Below are positions 44,942-54,835 of a stretch of DNA of 64,000 nt, in pieces. The position numbers were made by a program, and so were the translations under genes. The stretch's first letter is position 1; every line of letters starts with the position of its first letter. Below the pieces are notes generated by a model that did no database searches, had not been told where the DNA came from, and was given only the letters and a program-made list of their open reading frames with translations. The stretch lies in NCBI GenBank assembly GCA_022843025.1, contig JALHOL010000006.1, positions 308,084 through 372,083 on the forward strand, in the 5' to 3' direction. This DNA comes from Paracoccaceae bacterium (lineage in GTDB: Bacteria > Pseudomonadota > Alphaproteobacteria > Rhodobacterales > Rhodobacteraceae).

Positions 44942-46293
44942 CAGGCACGCTCCCGCAAGCCGCGCATGACGGCGCGAAACCGCGCCGCAACAGCCTCGCG
45001 CGCCACATGCCGCCCCCCCTGCACAATATGCCGCCCTGCCGACCAGACATCTGCCACCAACGCATCATTTCCCGCAAAAACAAAGGCATCCAGGATCTCA
45101 TCCCCCTTTCGCCCTTCCAGATGCAGATTGTCCATATCAAGCGCCATCAGGTCCGCCCACTGCCCCACGGCAATCGCTCCAGACGCCCGTCCCGCCGCCT
45201 GCGCGCCGCCCTGCGCCGCGCCCTCCCACAGCACCCGCCCCGTCGACCGTTCCCCGTCGGCCAGCATCGCCCGCCCCCGATCGCGCAAGCGCTGTGAATA
45301 CTCCAGCAACCGCAATTCCCCCGAAAGGGTGATCTGGACATTGGAATCCGACCCAACGCCCCAACGCCCGCCCGCGCCCAGATAGCGCATCCCGTCAAAG
45401 ATACCGTCGCCCAGATTTGCCTCGGTGATCGGGCATAAGCTTGCCACCGCGCCGGATCGTGCCAATCCTTCCGTCTCCGCAGCCGTCATCTGCGTGCAAT
45501 GGATCGGGCACCAGCGACCATCAACAGCCGCATTGGCAAGCAACCACTCTACCGGGCGCACGCCCAAAGCGGCGGAAACCTCTTCCACTTCAGCCACTTG
45601 CTCGGCCAGATGAATGTGGATCGGCGCCGTCGGCGCAATCGCTTCGGCCAACCGCAACCCCTCAAGATCGACGGCACGAAGCGAATGCGGCGCAACCCCC
45701 GTCGTCCCATCCCGCAACCGCGCGACAGACCGCGCCGCCCCTTGCCACAGCCGCACAAACCGCTCGGGATCATTGCCAAACCGCTGTTGCCCCGGCCCCA
45801 GCGCACGCCCGTCACAGCCGCCACGCTGATACAGAACCGGCAGCAGGGTCAGGCCGAACCCAGTTTCCTCCGCCGCGTTGACGATCCGTTCAGACATCTC
45901 TGCAATACCCGCGTAGGGCACGCCTCCGGGTTGATGGTGCAGATAATGGAACTCCGCCACGGCGGCGTATCCGGCCTCTGCCATCTCCACCATCACCTGC
46001 GCGGCGATGGCCTCCACATCCTCCGGCGTCAGCCGATCCAGAAAGCGATACATCAGGCTGCGCCAGGTCCAGAAACTGTCTTGCCCCGCGCTGCGCCGTT
46101 CGGTCATTCCCGCCATCGCGCGCTGAAAGGTGTGAGAGTGCAGGTTCACCGGCGCGGGCAACAGACAACCCACACGCTGCGCTGCCCCCGCGCCTACAGG
46201 CCCGACCGCCGCGATGCGGCCATCCGCGATCCGCAGCGCCACGTCACGCGCCCAACCCTCCGGCAAAAGCGCCCAATCGGCATGGATCAGCAT
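44941..46293 (-). CDS. hutF: formimidoylglutamate deiminase
   Basis: HutF hydrolyses N-formimino-L-glutamate to N-formylglutamate and ammonia, the deiminase branch of histidine breakdown. The 450-residue amidohydrolase has metal ligands in NLHSHTFQRAMAG, the FHYLHHQPGG segment, IHIHLAEQ, CPIHCTQM and GVGSDSNVQ. ATG 46293, with GAGGGG 5 bases before it, is preferred to a TTG six codons upstream. The next enzyme of this branch, N-formylglutamate deformylase (HutG), is not in the window. It is transcribed away from hutI. Confidence 0.94.
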   Translation of the reverse strand: MLIHADWALLPEGWARDVALRIADGRIAAVGPVGAGAAQRVGCLLPAPVNLHSHTFQRAMAGMTERRSAGQDSFWTWRSLMYRFLDRLTPEDVEAIAAQVMVEMAEAGYAAVAEFHYLHHQPGGVPYAGIAEMSERIVNAAEETGFGLTLLPVLYQRGGCDGRALGPGQQRFGNDPERFVRLWQGAARSVARLRDGTTGVAPHSLRAVDLEGLRLAEAIAPTAPIHIHLAEQVAEVEEVSAALGVRPVEWLLANAAVDGRWCPIHCTQMTAAETEGLARSGAVASLCPITEANLGDGIFDGMRYLGAGGRWGVGSDSNVQITLSGELRLLEYSQRLRDRGRAMLADGERSTGRVLWEGAAQGGAQAAGRASGAIAVGQWADLMALDMDNLHLEGRKGDEILDAFVFAGNDALVADVWSAGRHIVQGGRHVAREAVAARFRAVMRGLRERA

Positions 46294-46318
46294 CGGCCCC
46301 TCGCTTGACAAGCTTTAT

Positions 46319-46332
46319 TATGTATAGACATA
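46319..46332. promoter_or_regulatory. HutC operator in the hutF/hutI divergent promoter
   Basis: TATGTATAGACATA has perfect 5-base arms and contains GTATAGAC, an exact match to the GntR-HutC subfamily consensus GTNTANAC. It sits 25 bases before hutF and 33 before hutI, so one site could repress both directions. Confidence 0.8.
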
Positions 46333-46365
46333 TTATGCTCAAGCGCAGACATAAGGCAAGTCTTC

Positions 46366-47556
46366 ATGGCGATTCTCCTCTCCGGTTTGACCGCCGCCAC
46401 AATGCAGGGCGGCTATGGCCTGATCCAAGACGCCGCCTTGTTGATCGAGGGCGACCAAATCGCTTGGGTCGGGCCTCGCACGAACGCGCCCCAAGCTACG
46501 GAAACCCTTGATTTCCATGGTCGTTTGCTGACCCCCGGCCTGATCGACGCCCACACCCATATCGTCTTTGGCGGCAACCGCGCGGCAGAGTTTGAACAAC
46601 GCCTGAACGGTGCCAGCTATGCCGATATCGCCCGCGCGGGCGGGGGTATCCTGTCCACCGTCACCGCCACCCGCGCCGCCACCGAAGATGACCTCGTGGC
46701 GCAGGCACTGCCCCGTCTGGATGCCATGATCCGTCAAGGGGCCACGACGGTTGAGGTGAAGTCTGGCTATGGCCTGACCATCGAAGATGAACTGAAAATG
46801 CTGCGCGCAGCCCGCCGCCTTGCCACACTGCGCCCCGTGACCATCACCACAACCCACCTCGCGGCCCACGCCATCCCCCCGGAATATTCCGGCCGGGCAG
46901 AGGCTTACATCGAAGATATCGCCATTCCCTCGCTCCGCGCCGCCCATGCTGAAGGGCTGGTCGATGCCGTAGATGCCTTCTGCGAAACCATCGCCTTTTC
47001 GCCCGCGCAGGTGGATCGCCTGTTCACCGCCGCCCGCGCGCTTGGCCTGCGGGTCAAGCTGCATGCAGAACAGCTGTCAGATCAGGGCGGCGCCACCCTC
47101 GCCGCCCGTCATGCCGCACTGTCGGCCGATCATCTGGAATACCTGTCGGCTGAAGGCATCTCCGACATGTCCCTTGCCGGAACCGTGGCCACCATTCTGC
47201 CGGGCGCCTTCTACACCCTGCGGGAAACGCAGATGCCTCCCATCGCCGCCCTGCGCGCGGCGGGTGTGCCGATGGCAGTGGCCACCGATTGCAACCCCGG
47301 CTCGTCGCCGATGACATCGCTGCCCTTGGCCATGAACATGGCCTGCACCCTGTTCTGCATGACCCCTGAAGAGGCGCTGCTGGGCACCACAGCCCATGCC
47401 GCCCGGGCCCTTGGTCTGGCGGATCGTGGCACCCTCGTCCCCGGTCAGCGCGCCGATCTCTGCATCTGGGATGCTGCGCATCCCGCCGAACTGTCCTATC
47501 GCATCGGGGCCGAGTCCCTGCACACCCGCATTTTCGGAGGCCGCCTTGACGCCTGA
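46366..47556 (+). CDS. hutI: imidazolonepropionase
   Basis: HutI opens the imidazolone ring to N-formiminoglutamate. The 396-residue amidohydrolase shows [58 protein letters not shown] and [11 protein letters not shown], all family signatures for metal and substrate binding. It heads the rightward arm hutI-hutH-hutU under a probable HutC operator. Its 3' end holds the ribosome site of hutH and overlaps that gene by 11 bases. Confidence 0.96.
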   Translation: MAILLSGLTAATMQGGYGLIQDAALLIEGDQIAWVGPRTNAPQATETLDFHGRLLTPGLIDAHTHIVFGGNRAAEFEQRLNGASYADIARAGGGILSTVTATRAATEDDLVAQALPRLDAMIRQGATTVEVKSGYGLTIEDELKMLRAARRLATLRPVTITTTHLAAHAIPPEYSGRAEAYIEDIAIPSLRAAHAEGLVDAVDAFCETIAFSPAQVDRLFTAARALGLRVKLHAEQLSDQGGATLAARHAALSADHLEYLSAEGISDMSLAGTVATILPGAFYTLRETQMPPIAALRAAGVPMAVATDCNPGSSPMTSLPLAMNMACTLFCMTPEEALLGTTAHAARALGLADRGTLVPGQRADLCIWDAAHPAELSYRIGAESLHTRIFGGRLDA

Positions 47557-49075
47557 AATCCTGATCCCGGGCGAAACCACCCTAGCCCAGCTTGAACGGC
47601 TCTACCGCGACGGTGCCCCTGCCCGCCTTGCCCCCGTGGCCCGCGCGGGGGTCGAGGCTGCCGCCGCCCGCATCGCTGCTGCGGCGGCCGGGGGCGATGC
47701 GGTCTACGGCGTCAATACGGGTTTTGGCAAACTCGCCTCGCTTAAGATCGCGGCGAAGGACACGGCAACGCTACAACGCAACCTGATCCTGTCGCATTGC
47801 TGCGGCGTGGGCGACGCGATGCCGCGCGATGTGGCCCGCCTGATGATGGCGCTGAAACTCTTGTCGCTTGGACGCGGCGCATCCGGCGTGCGCTGGGATG
47901 TCGTCGCCCTAATCGAAGGGATGCTGGCCCACGGCGTGACGCCTGTCATCCCCGCGCAAGGGTCAGTTGGCGCGTCCGGCGACTTAGCCCCCCTTGCGCA
48001 TATGGCCGCCGTCATGATCGGCGCAGGCGAGGCTGAGGTGGCAGGACACATCAAACCCGGCGCCGAAGCCCTTGCAGCTGTTGGCCTTTCCCCGGTGATT
48101 CTTGGTCCGAAGGAAGGGCTCGCGCTGATCAACGGCACCCAGTTCAGCACCGCCTATGCGCTGGCAGGGCTGTTCGACGGCTGGCGCAACGCACAGTCGG
48201 CGCTTGTGTTGTCGGCCTTGTCGACCGATGCGATCATGGGCTCCACCGCGCCGCTGCATCCCGAAATCCACGCCCTGCGCGGCCATGCCGGGCAGATCGA
48301 AGCCGCCGCCACAATGCGCGCCCTGCTGGACGGGTCGGAAATCCGCGAAAGCCATGTGACCGGCGACACCCGCGTGCAGGATCCCTATTGTATCCGCTGC
48401 CAGCCGCAGGTGACGGGGGCCGCGATGGACATCTTGCGGCAGGCCGCGCGCACGCTCGAGATCGAGGCGAATGCCGCCACGGACAACCCGCTTGTCCTGT
48501 CGGATGGGCAGATCGTTTCTGGCGGCAATTTCCACGCCGAACCAGTGGGTTTCGCCGCCGATATGATCGCGTTGGCGCTGTCGGAAATCGGGGCCATCGC
48601 CCAGCGCCGGGTCGCGCTGATGGTCGACCCCACCCTCAGCTTCGATCTGCCCCCCTTCCTGACGCCGAACCCCGGCCTCAACTCCGGTCTGATGATCGCC
48701 GAGGTGACGACCGCAGCTTTGATGAGCGAAAACAAGCATCTCGCCCACCCTACTGTGACCGACAGCACCCCCACGTCGGCCAATCAAGAGGATCACGTCA
48801 GCATGGCCGCGCATGGTGCGCGCCGACTGATGCAGATGAATGCAAACCTGTCCCGCATTCTGGGGGTCGAGGCGCTCTGTGCCGGGCAAGGTGTGGAATT
48901 CCGCGCGCCGCTGAAAACCTCGCTGCCCCTGCAAGCCACCCTCGCCCGTTTGCGGGCCGATGTGGCGACGCTGGGCGAAGACCGCTACCTCGCCCCCGAT
49001 CTTGAATCCGCAGCCTGCCTTGTCGCCTCTGGCGCATTGGCGCAGGCAGCAGGCCTCCCGCTTCCCACGCTTTGA
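47546..49075 (+). CDS. hutH: histidine ammonia-lyase (TTG start)
   Basis: HutH removes ammonia from histidine to give urocanate. The 509-residue protein has the MIO triad Ala143-Ser144-Gly145 in [14 protein letters not shown], the [11 protein letters not shown] loop, and [11 protein letters not shown]. The start is taken at TTG 47546: GGAGG stands exactly five bases before it, and the family length and N-terminus fit; no ATG is available in frame nearby, and the longer open frame is antisense-like text within hutI. It overlaps hutI by 11 bases. Confidence 0.95.
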   Translation: MTPEILIPGETTLAQLERLYRDGAPARLAPVARAGVEAAAARIAAAAAGGDAVYGVNTGFGKLASLKIAAKDTATLQRNLILSHCCGVGDAMPRDVARLMMALKLLSLGRGASGVRWDVVALIEGMLAHGVTPVIPAQGSVGASGDLAPLAHMAAVMIGAGEAEVAGHIKPGAEALAAVGLSPVILGPKEGLALINGTQFSTAYALAGLFDGWRNAQSALVLSALSTDAIMGSTAPLHPEIHALRGHAGQIEAAATMRALLDGSEIRESHVTGDTRVQDPYCIRCQPQVTGAAMDILRQAARTLEIEANAATDNPLVLSDGQIVSGGNFHAEPVGFAADMIALALSEIGAIAQRRVALMVDPTLSFDLPPFLTPNPGLNSGLMIAEVTTAALMSENKHLAHPTVTDSTPTSANQEDHVSMAAHGARRLMQMNANLSRILGVEALCAGQGVEFRAPLKTSLPLQATLARLRADVATLGEDRYLAPDLESAACLVASGALAQAAGLPLPTL

Positions 49076-49086
49076 AGGGCAACCCC

Positions 49087-50769
49087 ATGAACACGCGCCA
49101 TAATCTTCGCGACATCTACCCCGCAACGGGAACCGAGATCACCGCCAAATCCTGGCTGACCGAGGCACCGATGCGGATGCTGATGAACAACCTGCACCCC
49201 GACGTTGCAGAGAACCCGCATGAGTTGGTGGTCTATGGCGGCATCGGACGTGCCGCGCGCACGTGGGAGGATTTTGATCGCATCGTCGCCACACTTAAAA
49301 CGCTGAACGATGATGAAACGCTGTTGGTCCAATCAGGCAAACCGGTTGGCGTCTTTCGCACCCACAAGGACGCCCCCCGCGTTCTGATCGCCAATTCCAA
49401 CCTCGTCCCGCATTGGGCGACATGGGACCATTTCAACGAGTTGGATAAGCGCGGTCTGGCCATGTATGGCCAAATGACGGCCGGTTCCTGGATCTATATC
49501 GGGACCCAGGGCATTGTTCAGGGCACCTACGAAACCTTCGCCGAAGCCGGCCGCCAGCATTACGGCGGCGAACTTAAGGGCCGCTGGATCCTGACCGGGG
49601 GCCTTGGCGGTATGGGCGGTGCGCAGCCCCTTGCCGCCGTGATGGCCGGGGCGTGCTGTCTTGCGGTCGAGGTGGATGAAACCCGCATCGATTTCCGCCT
49701 GCGCACCCGTTATGTCGATGCCAAAGCACACACGCTGGATGAAGCGCTGGCCATGATTGCCGACTGGACGGCAAAGGGCGAGGCGAAATCCGTGGGCCTG
49801 CTGGGCAACGCCGCCGAGGTGTTCCCTGAGCTTTTCGCCCGAATGCAGGCCGGCGGCCCACGCCCCGATATCGTGACCGACCAGACCTCGGCCCATGATC
49901 CGCTGCATGGCTATTGCCCGCTCGGCTGGACCGTCGCCGAGTGGCGGGCCAAGCAGGAAACCGAGCCGAAAGCGGTGGAGCAGGCCGCGCGCGCCTCGAT
50001 GCGCGCCCATGTCGCCGCGATGGTGGATTTTTGGAACGCGGGCGTTCCGACGCTGGATTACGGCAACAACATCCGGCAGGTGGCACAGGAAGAGGGGCTG
50101 GAGAACGCCTTCGCCTTCCCCGGTTTTGTTCCGGCCTACATCCGCCCGCTGTTCTGCAAAGGGATCGGCCCTTTCCGCTGGGTTGCCCTGTCGGGTGACC
50201 CCGAGGATATCTTTGCGACCGACCGCGCGATGAAAAAGCTGTTCCCCGACAATGCCCATCTGCACCGCTGGCTGGACATGGCGCAGGACCGCATCGCCTT
50301 TCAGGGCCTGCCTGCCCGTATCTGCTGGATCGGTCTGGGCGACCGTCACCGCGCGGGGTTGATGTTCAACGAGATGGTGAAATCGGGCGAGTTGAAGGCC
50401 CCGATTGTCATCGGACGCGATCATCTGGATTCGGGCTCTGTCGCATCACCCAACCGCGAGACCGAGGCGATGAAGGATGGCTCTGATGCCGTATCGGACT
50501 GGCCGCTTCTGAACGCGCTCTTGAACACCGCAAGCGGGGCGACCTGGGTCAGCCTGCATCACGGTGGGGGCGTCGGCATGGGCTTCTCGCAACACTCGGG
50601 CATGGTGATCGTGGCCGATGGCACCGATGACGCCGCGCGGCGCTTGAATAACGTGCTGTGGAACGATCCGGCGACAGGCGTGATGCGCCATGCCGATGCG
50701 GGGTATGACATCGCGCTTGACCATGCCCGCGCGATGGACCTGCGCCTTCCCGGCATTCTGGGCAACTGA
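49087..50769 (+). CDS. hutU: urocanate hydratase
   Basis: HutU adds water to urocanate, using tightly bound NAD+ as electrophile. The 560-residue protein has the NAD-binding glycine-rich segment [12 protein letters not shown], the N-terminal family text [21 protein letters not shown], and the [18 protein letters not shown] stretch near the C-terminus. AAGGG precedes ATG 49087. It follows hutH by 11 bases and ends the rightward hut arm; three hairpins lie after the stop. Confidence 0.96.
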   Translation: MNTRHNLRDIYPATGTEITAKSWLTEAPMRMLMNNLHPDVAENPHELVVYGGIGRAARTWEDFDRIVATLKTLNDDETLLVQSGKPVGVFRTHKDAPRVLIANSNLVPHWATWDHFNELDKRGLAMYGQMTAGSWIYIGTQGIVQGTYETFAEAGRQHYGGELKGRWILTGGLGGMGGAQPLAAVMAGACCLAVEVDETRIDFRLRTRYVDAKAHTLDEALAMIADWTAKGEAKSVGLLGNAAEVFPELFARMQAGGPRPDIVTDQTSAHDPLHGYCPLGWTVAEWRAKQETEPKAVEQAARASMRAHVAAMVDFWNAGVPTLDYGNNIRQVAQEEGLENAFAFPGFVPAYIRPLFCKGIGPFRWVALSGDPEDIFATDRAMKKLFPDNAHLHRWLDMAQDRIAFQGLPARICWIGLGDRHRAGLMFNEMVKSGELKAPIVIGRDHLDSGSVASPNRETEAMKDGSDAVSDWPLLNALLNTASGATWVSLHHGGGVGMGFSQHSGMVIVADGTDDAARRLNNVLWNDPATGVMRHADAGYDIALDHARAMDLRLPGILGN

Positions 50770-50776
50770 CCGAAGG

Positions 50777-50853
50777 CCAAGATTTTTCTACGAAAAATCT
50801 TGGAAGGCGATCCTTCTGCGAAGGATCGCCGAACTTTCGCAGAAGATTCTGCG
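50777..50853. repeat. cluster of TTCnnnGAA hairpins after hutU
   Basis: Perfect hairpins at 50777-50803 (12-base arms, loop TAC) and 50806-50830 (11-base arms, loop TGC), then a degenerate copy at about 50834-50853 with the TTCGCAGAA core and a 7-base dyad. The cluster lies between two convergent genes and may serve as a two-way transcription barrier. Confidence 0.85.
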
Positions 50854-50855
50854 CC

Positions 50856-51818
50856 TCAGACCCGCGGATTGACGCCTTCGACGTCACGCCAGAACGGGTT
50901 CGACCAGGCCCGCTTCCCCGCCGCATCGATCACTGTTACCCGCAACCACGGGCTGTTGAGCAGCCGCGCCAATGGCAACTCGGCCCGCGTCATCGAATGG
51001 CCATGCACCGCCTTGGCCCCGGTTCCCCATCCCTGCACGATCACCGAAGACACGGCCGTGCTTTCCACCACAACCCGATCCCCCTCGATCCGCACATCGC
51101 GCAATTCCGGCCCTTGGGAGGAATAGAAATCCCCCCGTTTCAACGCGGCCAGCAGGGCATCGGGTTCATTCGCCTCGGCTTTGACCATGACCCACCCACC
51201 GAAATGGTCGGGCTCTGAGAAATGCGCGTCGTCCGTTGCGATCATCGTCAGCTTGCGCCCTTCGGTCAGCAACAAATCGGCGATAGCAAAACCATCCGGC
51301 CGATCACATCCCGTGGCACAGCCATGGTTGTAGACCTCAACCGCATGCGCCGCGGTGATGCCACGCGCATCTGCAAGGGTCAGGCCGGACCATTGCGGAT
51401 GGGCAATCGCCACAAAGGCCCCTGCCGCGACAGCCCGCGCAGCAATCTCGGCCGCGGTTTCCTGATCCGGACGGGGCACGAAATCCGGGCTGTTGGACGG
51501 TGCAAAGTCAGCAGGAAGACCAACGGCAAGGATATGCCACAACTCGCCATTCGCCATCGCACCTGAATGCAGTTCGGCACCAAGGATGGTGGTAAAACCG
51601 TCGGTCCGGAACGGCACCGTATCCACGATGGGATAGCCGCACATCCCCACGAAATGATCGGTCAGGGCGAGGAAATCATAGCCCTCTGCCCGATAGCGGC
51701 GACACACCTCTTCGGGCGACAATACCCCGTCGGACCGAGTCGAATGGGTGTGGATGTTGCCACGCCAAAAACGGCCCGGCGCGGTAAAGGCGGAAAGCGG
51801 TCGCGTCATGTCATGCAT
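50856..51818 (-). CDS. PHP-domain metal-dependent phosphoesterase family protein
   Basis: A 320-residue protein with an N-terminal PHP domain: NIHTHSTRSDG, ALTDHFVG, GAELHSG, IAHPQWSG, VYNHGC and ATDDAHF give the usual His/Asp/Glu metal ligands. The TrpH-like family hydrolyses phosphate esters or short oligonucleotides; the residual 100 residues (from YSSQGPELRDVRIEG) resemble a beta-rich domain found in PHP proteins of unknown substrate. The start may be ATG 51818 or 51809. It is convergent with hutU. The 234 bases before it hold no gene. Confidence 0.83.
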   Translation of the reverse strand: MHDMTRPLSAFTAPGRFWRGNIHTHSTRSDGVLSPEEVCRRYRAEGYDFLALTDHFVGMCGYPIVDTVPFRTDGFTTILGAELHSGAMANGELWHILAVGLPADFAPSNSPDFVPRPDQETAAEIAARAVAAGAFVAIAHPQWSGLTLADARGITAAHAVEVYNHGCATGCDRPDGFAIADLLLTEGRKLTMIATDDAHFSEPDHFGGWVMVKAEANEPDALLAALKRGDFYSSQGPELRDVRIEGDRVVVESTAVSSVIVQGWGTGAKAVHGHSMTRAELPLARLLNSPWLRVTVIDAAGKRAWSNPFWRDVEGVNPRV

Positions 51819-52052
51819 CCCGATTGAGTCGCCCCGCAGAGTAACCTGACGCCTTGGCCAAGCGCAGCCCCCCAACCGACGCGGCCATTCCATTACCTCT
51901 GCCCGCCTTTCCCAGCATCTGGCGGCAGAAATCGGGGTGCGGCGGGCCGAATTAACCTTTAAATCTGCCGCCTGCGATCACATCTCTCATTTTGGCAGCG
52001 GGTTAACCTGTGGCAGCGCGGCGATATCGCCTGCCGGGTTGGATTGTGGTAG

Positions 52053-52445
52053 ATGGCAGGGGTGGAAATGGAGCAGGACATGCAGATGCAGGTGCCAGTT
52101 GTGGATCCGGAGGTTGTCGAAGGGCAGGATGAGGGCTGCGCAGACCTTGCCGTCGATGAGATGACCGTGCGCGCGACGGCTGCGGCGGCCTTTCTCAAGG
52201 CGCTGTCGCATGAAGGCCGGCTGATGATCCTGTGCCATCTGTCATCGGGCGAAAAATCCGTGACCGAACTTGAACGCCTTCTGGAAACACGTCAGGCCGC
52301 AGTCAGCCAGCAACTCGCGCGGTTGCGGCTGGAAGGGCTGGTCAATTGCCGGCGCGAAGGCAAAGCCATCTTCTATTCGATCCAGGACCCCAAGGTCAGC
52401 CGGACCATTGCGCTGGTCTATGACATGTTCTGCCGCGAAGGGTGA
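52053..52445 (+). CDS. ArsR-family regulator of the SqrR/BigR type
   Basis: A 130-residue ArsR winged-helix protein. The HTH reads SVTELERLLETRQAAVSQQL and LRLEGLVNCRREGKAIFYSI. Cys61 (LMILCHLSSGEKS) and Cys127 (LVYDMFCREG) match in place the two cysteines that form a tetrasulfide bridge in the persulfide sensors SqrR and BigR; Cys29 and Cys99 are extra. It probably represses sulfide-oxidation genes until reactive sulfur appears, but no sqr or blh gene is near. The first 35 residues are an acidic extension; ATG 52068 is an alternative start. Confidence 0.78.
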   Translation: MAGVEMEQDMQMQVPVVDPEVVEGQDEGCADLAVDEMTVRATAAAAFLKALSHEGRLMILCHLSSGEKSVTELERLLETRQAAVSQQLARLRLEGLVNCRREGKAIFYSIQDPKVSRTIALVYDMFCREG

Positions 52446-53180
52446 TCACCCGCGCCCGATGAAGGGCATGTCGCGGGCCATGATCGTGAGAAAGGGAATG
52501 TTGGCAGAAAGTGGCAGGTTGGCCATGTGCAGCACCGCCCGGGCAACATCCGCCACATCCATGACCGGTTCTGCCCGGATCGCCCCATCCGCCTGTGGCA
52601 CACCGCTTGGAAAGGCTGCGGCCATCTCGGTCAGGGCATTGCCGATGTCGATCTGCCCGCAGGCGATGTCAAATCGCCGCCCATCCAGCGCAAGTGTCTT
52701 CGTCAGCCCGGTCACCGCGTGCTTTGAGGTGGTATAGGGCGCCGATCCCGGACGCGGGGCATGTGCGGAAATGGATCCATTGTTGATGATCCGCCCGCCT
52801 TGCGGCGTTTGCCGCCGCATCAGGCCAAAGGCCGCCCGCGCACACAGAAACATGCCCGTGATGTTGACCTGGCATAGCCGCAGCCAATCCTCGACAGGGA
52901 TTTCATCGATCGGCGCGGCCTTGGCGGAAATGCCTGCATTGTTGAACAGCACATCCAGCCGCCCCCATTCCGCTGCGATGCGGGCAAAAGCCTGATCCAC
53001 CTCATGCGGCACGCCAACATCGGCGGGCAGGATCAGCGCGTCGGCGCCATCCGCCGTTTCTTCCAGGGCCGCCTGCCTGCGGCCCATCAGCGCCACGCGC
53101 CAGCCCGCCGCCATGAAAGCGCGTGCCGTGGCCCGACCGATGCCGCTGCCTGCCCCGGTGATCAGGATTGTCTGGGTCAT
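52446..53180 (-). CDS. short-chain dehydrogenase/reductase (SDR)
   Basis: A 244-residue classical SDR: TGAGSGIGRATARAF at the N-terminus, NNAG, INNGSISAH with the catalytic serine, and YTTSK. The C-terminal part (VADVARAVLHMANLPLSAN) is that of proteins often annotated as oxidoreductases of the YciK/serine 3-dehydrogenase sort. Its ATG overlaps the stop of the glycosyltransferase upstream (ATGA), so it is translated with the glycan genes and may make or modify a sugar precursor. It converges on the ArsR gene with no gap. Confidence 0.86.
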   Translation of the reverse strand: MTQTILITGAGSGIGRATARAFMAAGWRVALMGRRQAALEETADGADALILPADVGVPHEVDQAFARIAAEWGRLDVLFNNAGISAKAAPIDEIPVEDWLRLCQVNITGMFLCARAAFGLMRRQTPQGGRIINNGSISAHAPRPGSAPYTTSKHAVTGLTKTLALDGRRFDIACGQIDIGNALTEMAAAFPSGVPQADGAIRAEPVMDVADVARAVLHMANLPLSANIPFLTIMARDMPFIGRG

Positions 53181-54835
53181 GAAGTCTCTCCCTCGGCATA
53201 GTCGTACTTCATGAGCCAGAGAAGGCAACGCTCCACCTTCAGCGGTGAAGTGTTCAATTCCGCCGCAATCTCCGCTGCAGTTGCGCCTCCGCGCGCAGCG
53301 AGGGCGTCGGCCACGCGGGCCACATCTTCCGGCGTTTCGAATATCCGCTTTGTCACCGGATAATCGCGCAAGGCAAGCATTCGCGTGACTGGCACCGTCG
53401 TGGTGCCCGACCATCGAAACTGCCGCGCCTTGGGAAGACGCTCCGTCGGAAAGGCGGCGAAATAGTCCATCGGGGACGGGGCGACCGGCAGGGCAGCAGC
53501 CGGAATGGGCGGATACTTCGCCGGATCGGCCCTGCGACGGATGGAATCAAGTTCGGCGAACAGATCCTGCATCGCGGGGATCACCACCTGCCAGTCAAAC
53601 ATCGCCCGCGCCCGTGCCTGCCCCGCCGCGCCCATGCGGGCACGCAGATCACCATCCAGCATCAGCCTGCGCACCGCTTCGGCCATCTGCCCTACATCAA
53701 TCTGCGTGACGGCGGATAACTGGCTGAGATATTGGATGTAATTGTCCGTTCCCCCATGATAGCGCAACCCGGTGGCTGTGACATGTTCTGGCCTTGCGCC
53801 GGTTGTCGCGACGCGGAAGCCGGCTCCGCCATCCACCGTATCGCGAATACCGTCCCAGTCTGACGCCACCACCGGCAGGCCTGCGGCCATCGCCTCGACC
53901 GGGGCAATCCCAAAGCTTTCCTGCAAGTTGTCGATCAGGAACAGGAACATCTCGGCTGCGGAAAGCGCCGCGAGCCGCCGCGCCGCGCCTTCGTGCGGCA
54001 GATGATGCAAGGTGACGTCAGGCATCAACTCGCGGGCGGGGGCCAGAAAGATGCGCTGCGAATAGCTGTCGGGGAAATTGCCGTAAAGGATCAGATGCAG
54101 ACGCCGCCCTGTTCCCGCCTGCGCCCGTTGCAAGGCCAGATAGACGGGCAAGGGGTCGAACTTTTCATGCGGGCTTAGGCGGGCCACAACAAGCGCGACA
54201 CTGTCCTCTGCGGCAATCCCAAGCTCTGCGCGCAGGGCCATGCCTGCCGCCGGATCAGGCCGGAATTCATCGCAATCCACACCCAGCGGAATGACCGGAA
54301 GCTGTGGGCGTGGTGGCACCTGCCCCCCGAAACGGTGAAGCAGAAAATCGTCGATCAACTCCATCTGCAGGCTGACCGCTGCCTTCACAGCCCGCGAGGT
54401 GCAGATCACCGCATCCCATTCGGCCTGAGGCGATGCCCGCAGGTGCCAAGCCCCTTCCATCACGGCCTTGGTCGAAATCGTATGCGTGATCCCGCAAATC
54501 GAATAGGCCGTGTCGCCCCAAAGGCTGCGCCGCCACGTTTCCGTCGCAAAGTTCGGACCGGAAATGTACATCGTGCCGACCGGGGCGATGGCCCGGGCGT
54601 TTTCCAGCCGCTCCACCCGCACGCGCTCGCCGGGACGGCGCGCCTCGGAAAGGGTGCGGAACTGCTGCGCGTCGTTTGGTCCGTGGGTAATGGCAAGCCA
54701 CTCTTCCACCGCAGCATGGCGAAACCAGCCTCGCAAAAAGCTGTCACCCGCCATCCGGCGCCCGTTCACCCCTTTTTCCGGATCAAACCCATCCGGTGCG
54801 AACCAGATCGCGGCATTGCGCGACGGGGGGCGCAT
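53177..54835 (-). CDS. GT4-type glycosyltransferase with C-terminal winged-helix-like tail
   Basis: A 552-residue protein. The GT-B retaining-transferase core has VVARLSPHEKFDPLPVYLAL and the E-x7-E motif in ESFGIAPVEAMAAG. After a linker (residues about 430-490) the C-terminus reads VADALAARGGATAAEIAAEL then NTSPLKVERCLLWLMKYDYA, which looks like a small winged helix and is unusual for a glycosyltransferase. ATG 54835 shares a base with the stop of the upstream methyltransferase gene (TGATG) and is preferred to 54892. The acceptor sugar is unknown. Confidence 0.84.
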   Translation of the reverse strand: MRPPSRNAAIWFAPDGFDPEKGVNGRRMAGDSFLRGWFRHAAVEEWLAITHGPNDAQQFRTLSEARRPGERVRVERLENARAIAPVGTMYISGPNFATETWRRSLWGDTAYSICGITHTISTKAVMEGAWHLRASPQAEWDAVICTSRAVKAAVSLQMELIDDFLLHRFGGQVPPRPQLPVIPLGVDCDEFRPDPAAGMALRAELGIAAEDSVALVVARLSPHEKFDPLPVYLALQRAQAGTGRRLHLILYGNFPDSYSQRIFLAPARELMPDVTLHHLPHEGAARRLAALSAAEMFLFLIDNLQESFGIAPVEAMAAGLPVVASDWDGIRDTVDGGAGFRVATTGARPEHVTATGLRYHGGTDNYIQYLSQLSAVTQIDVGQMAEAVRRLMLDGDLRARMGAAGQARARAMFDWQVVIPAMQDLFAELDSIRRRADPAKYPPIPAAALPVAPSPMDYFAAFPTERLPKARQFRWSGTTTVPVTRMLALRDYPVTKRIFETPEDVARVADALAARGGATAAEIAAELNTSPLKVERCLLWLMKYDYAEGETS

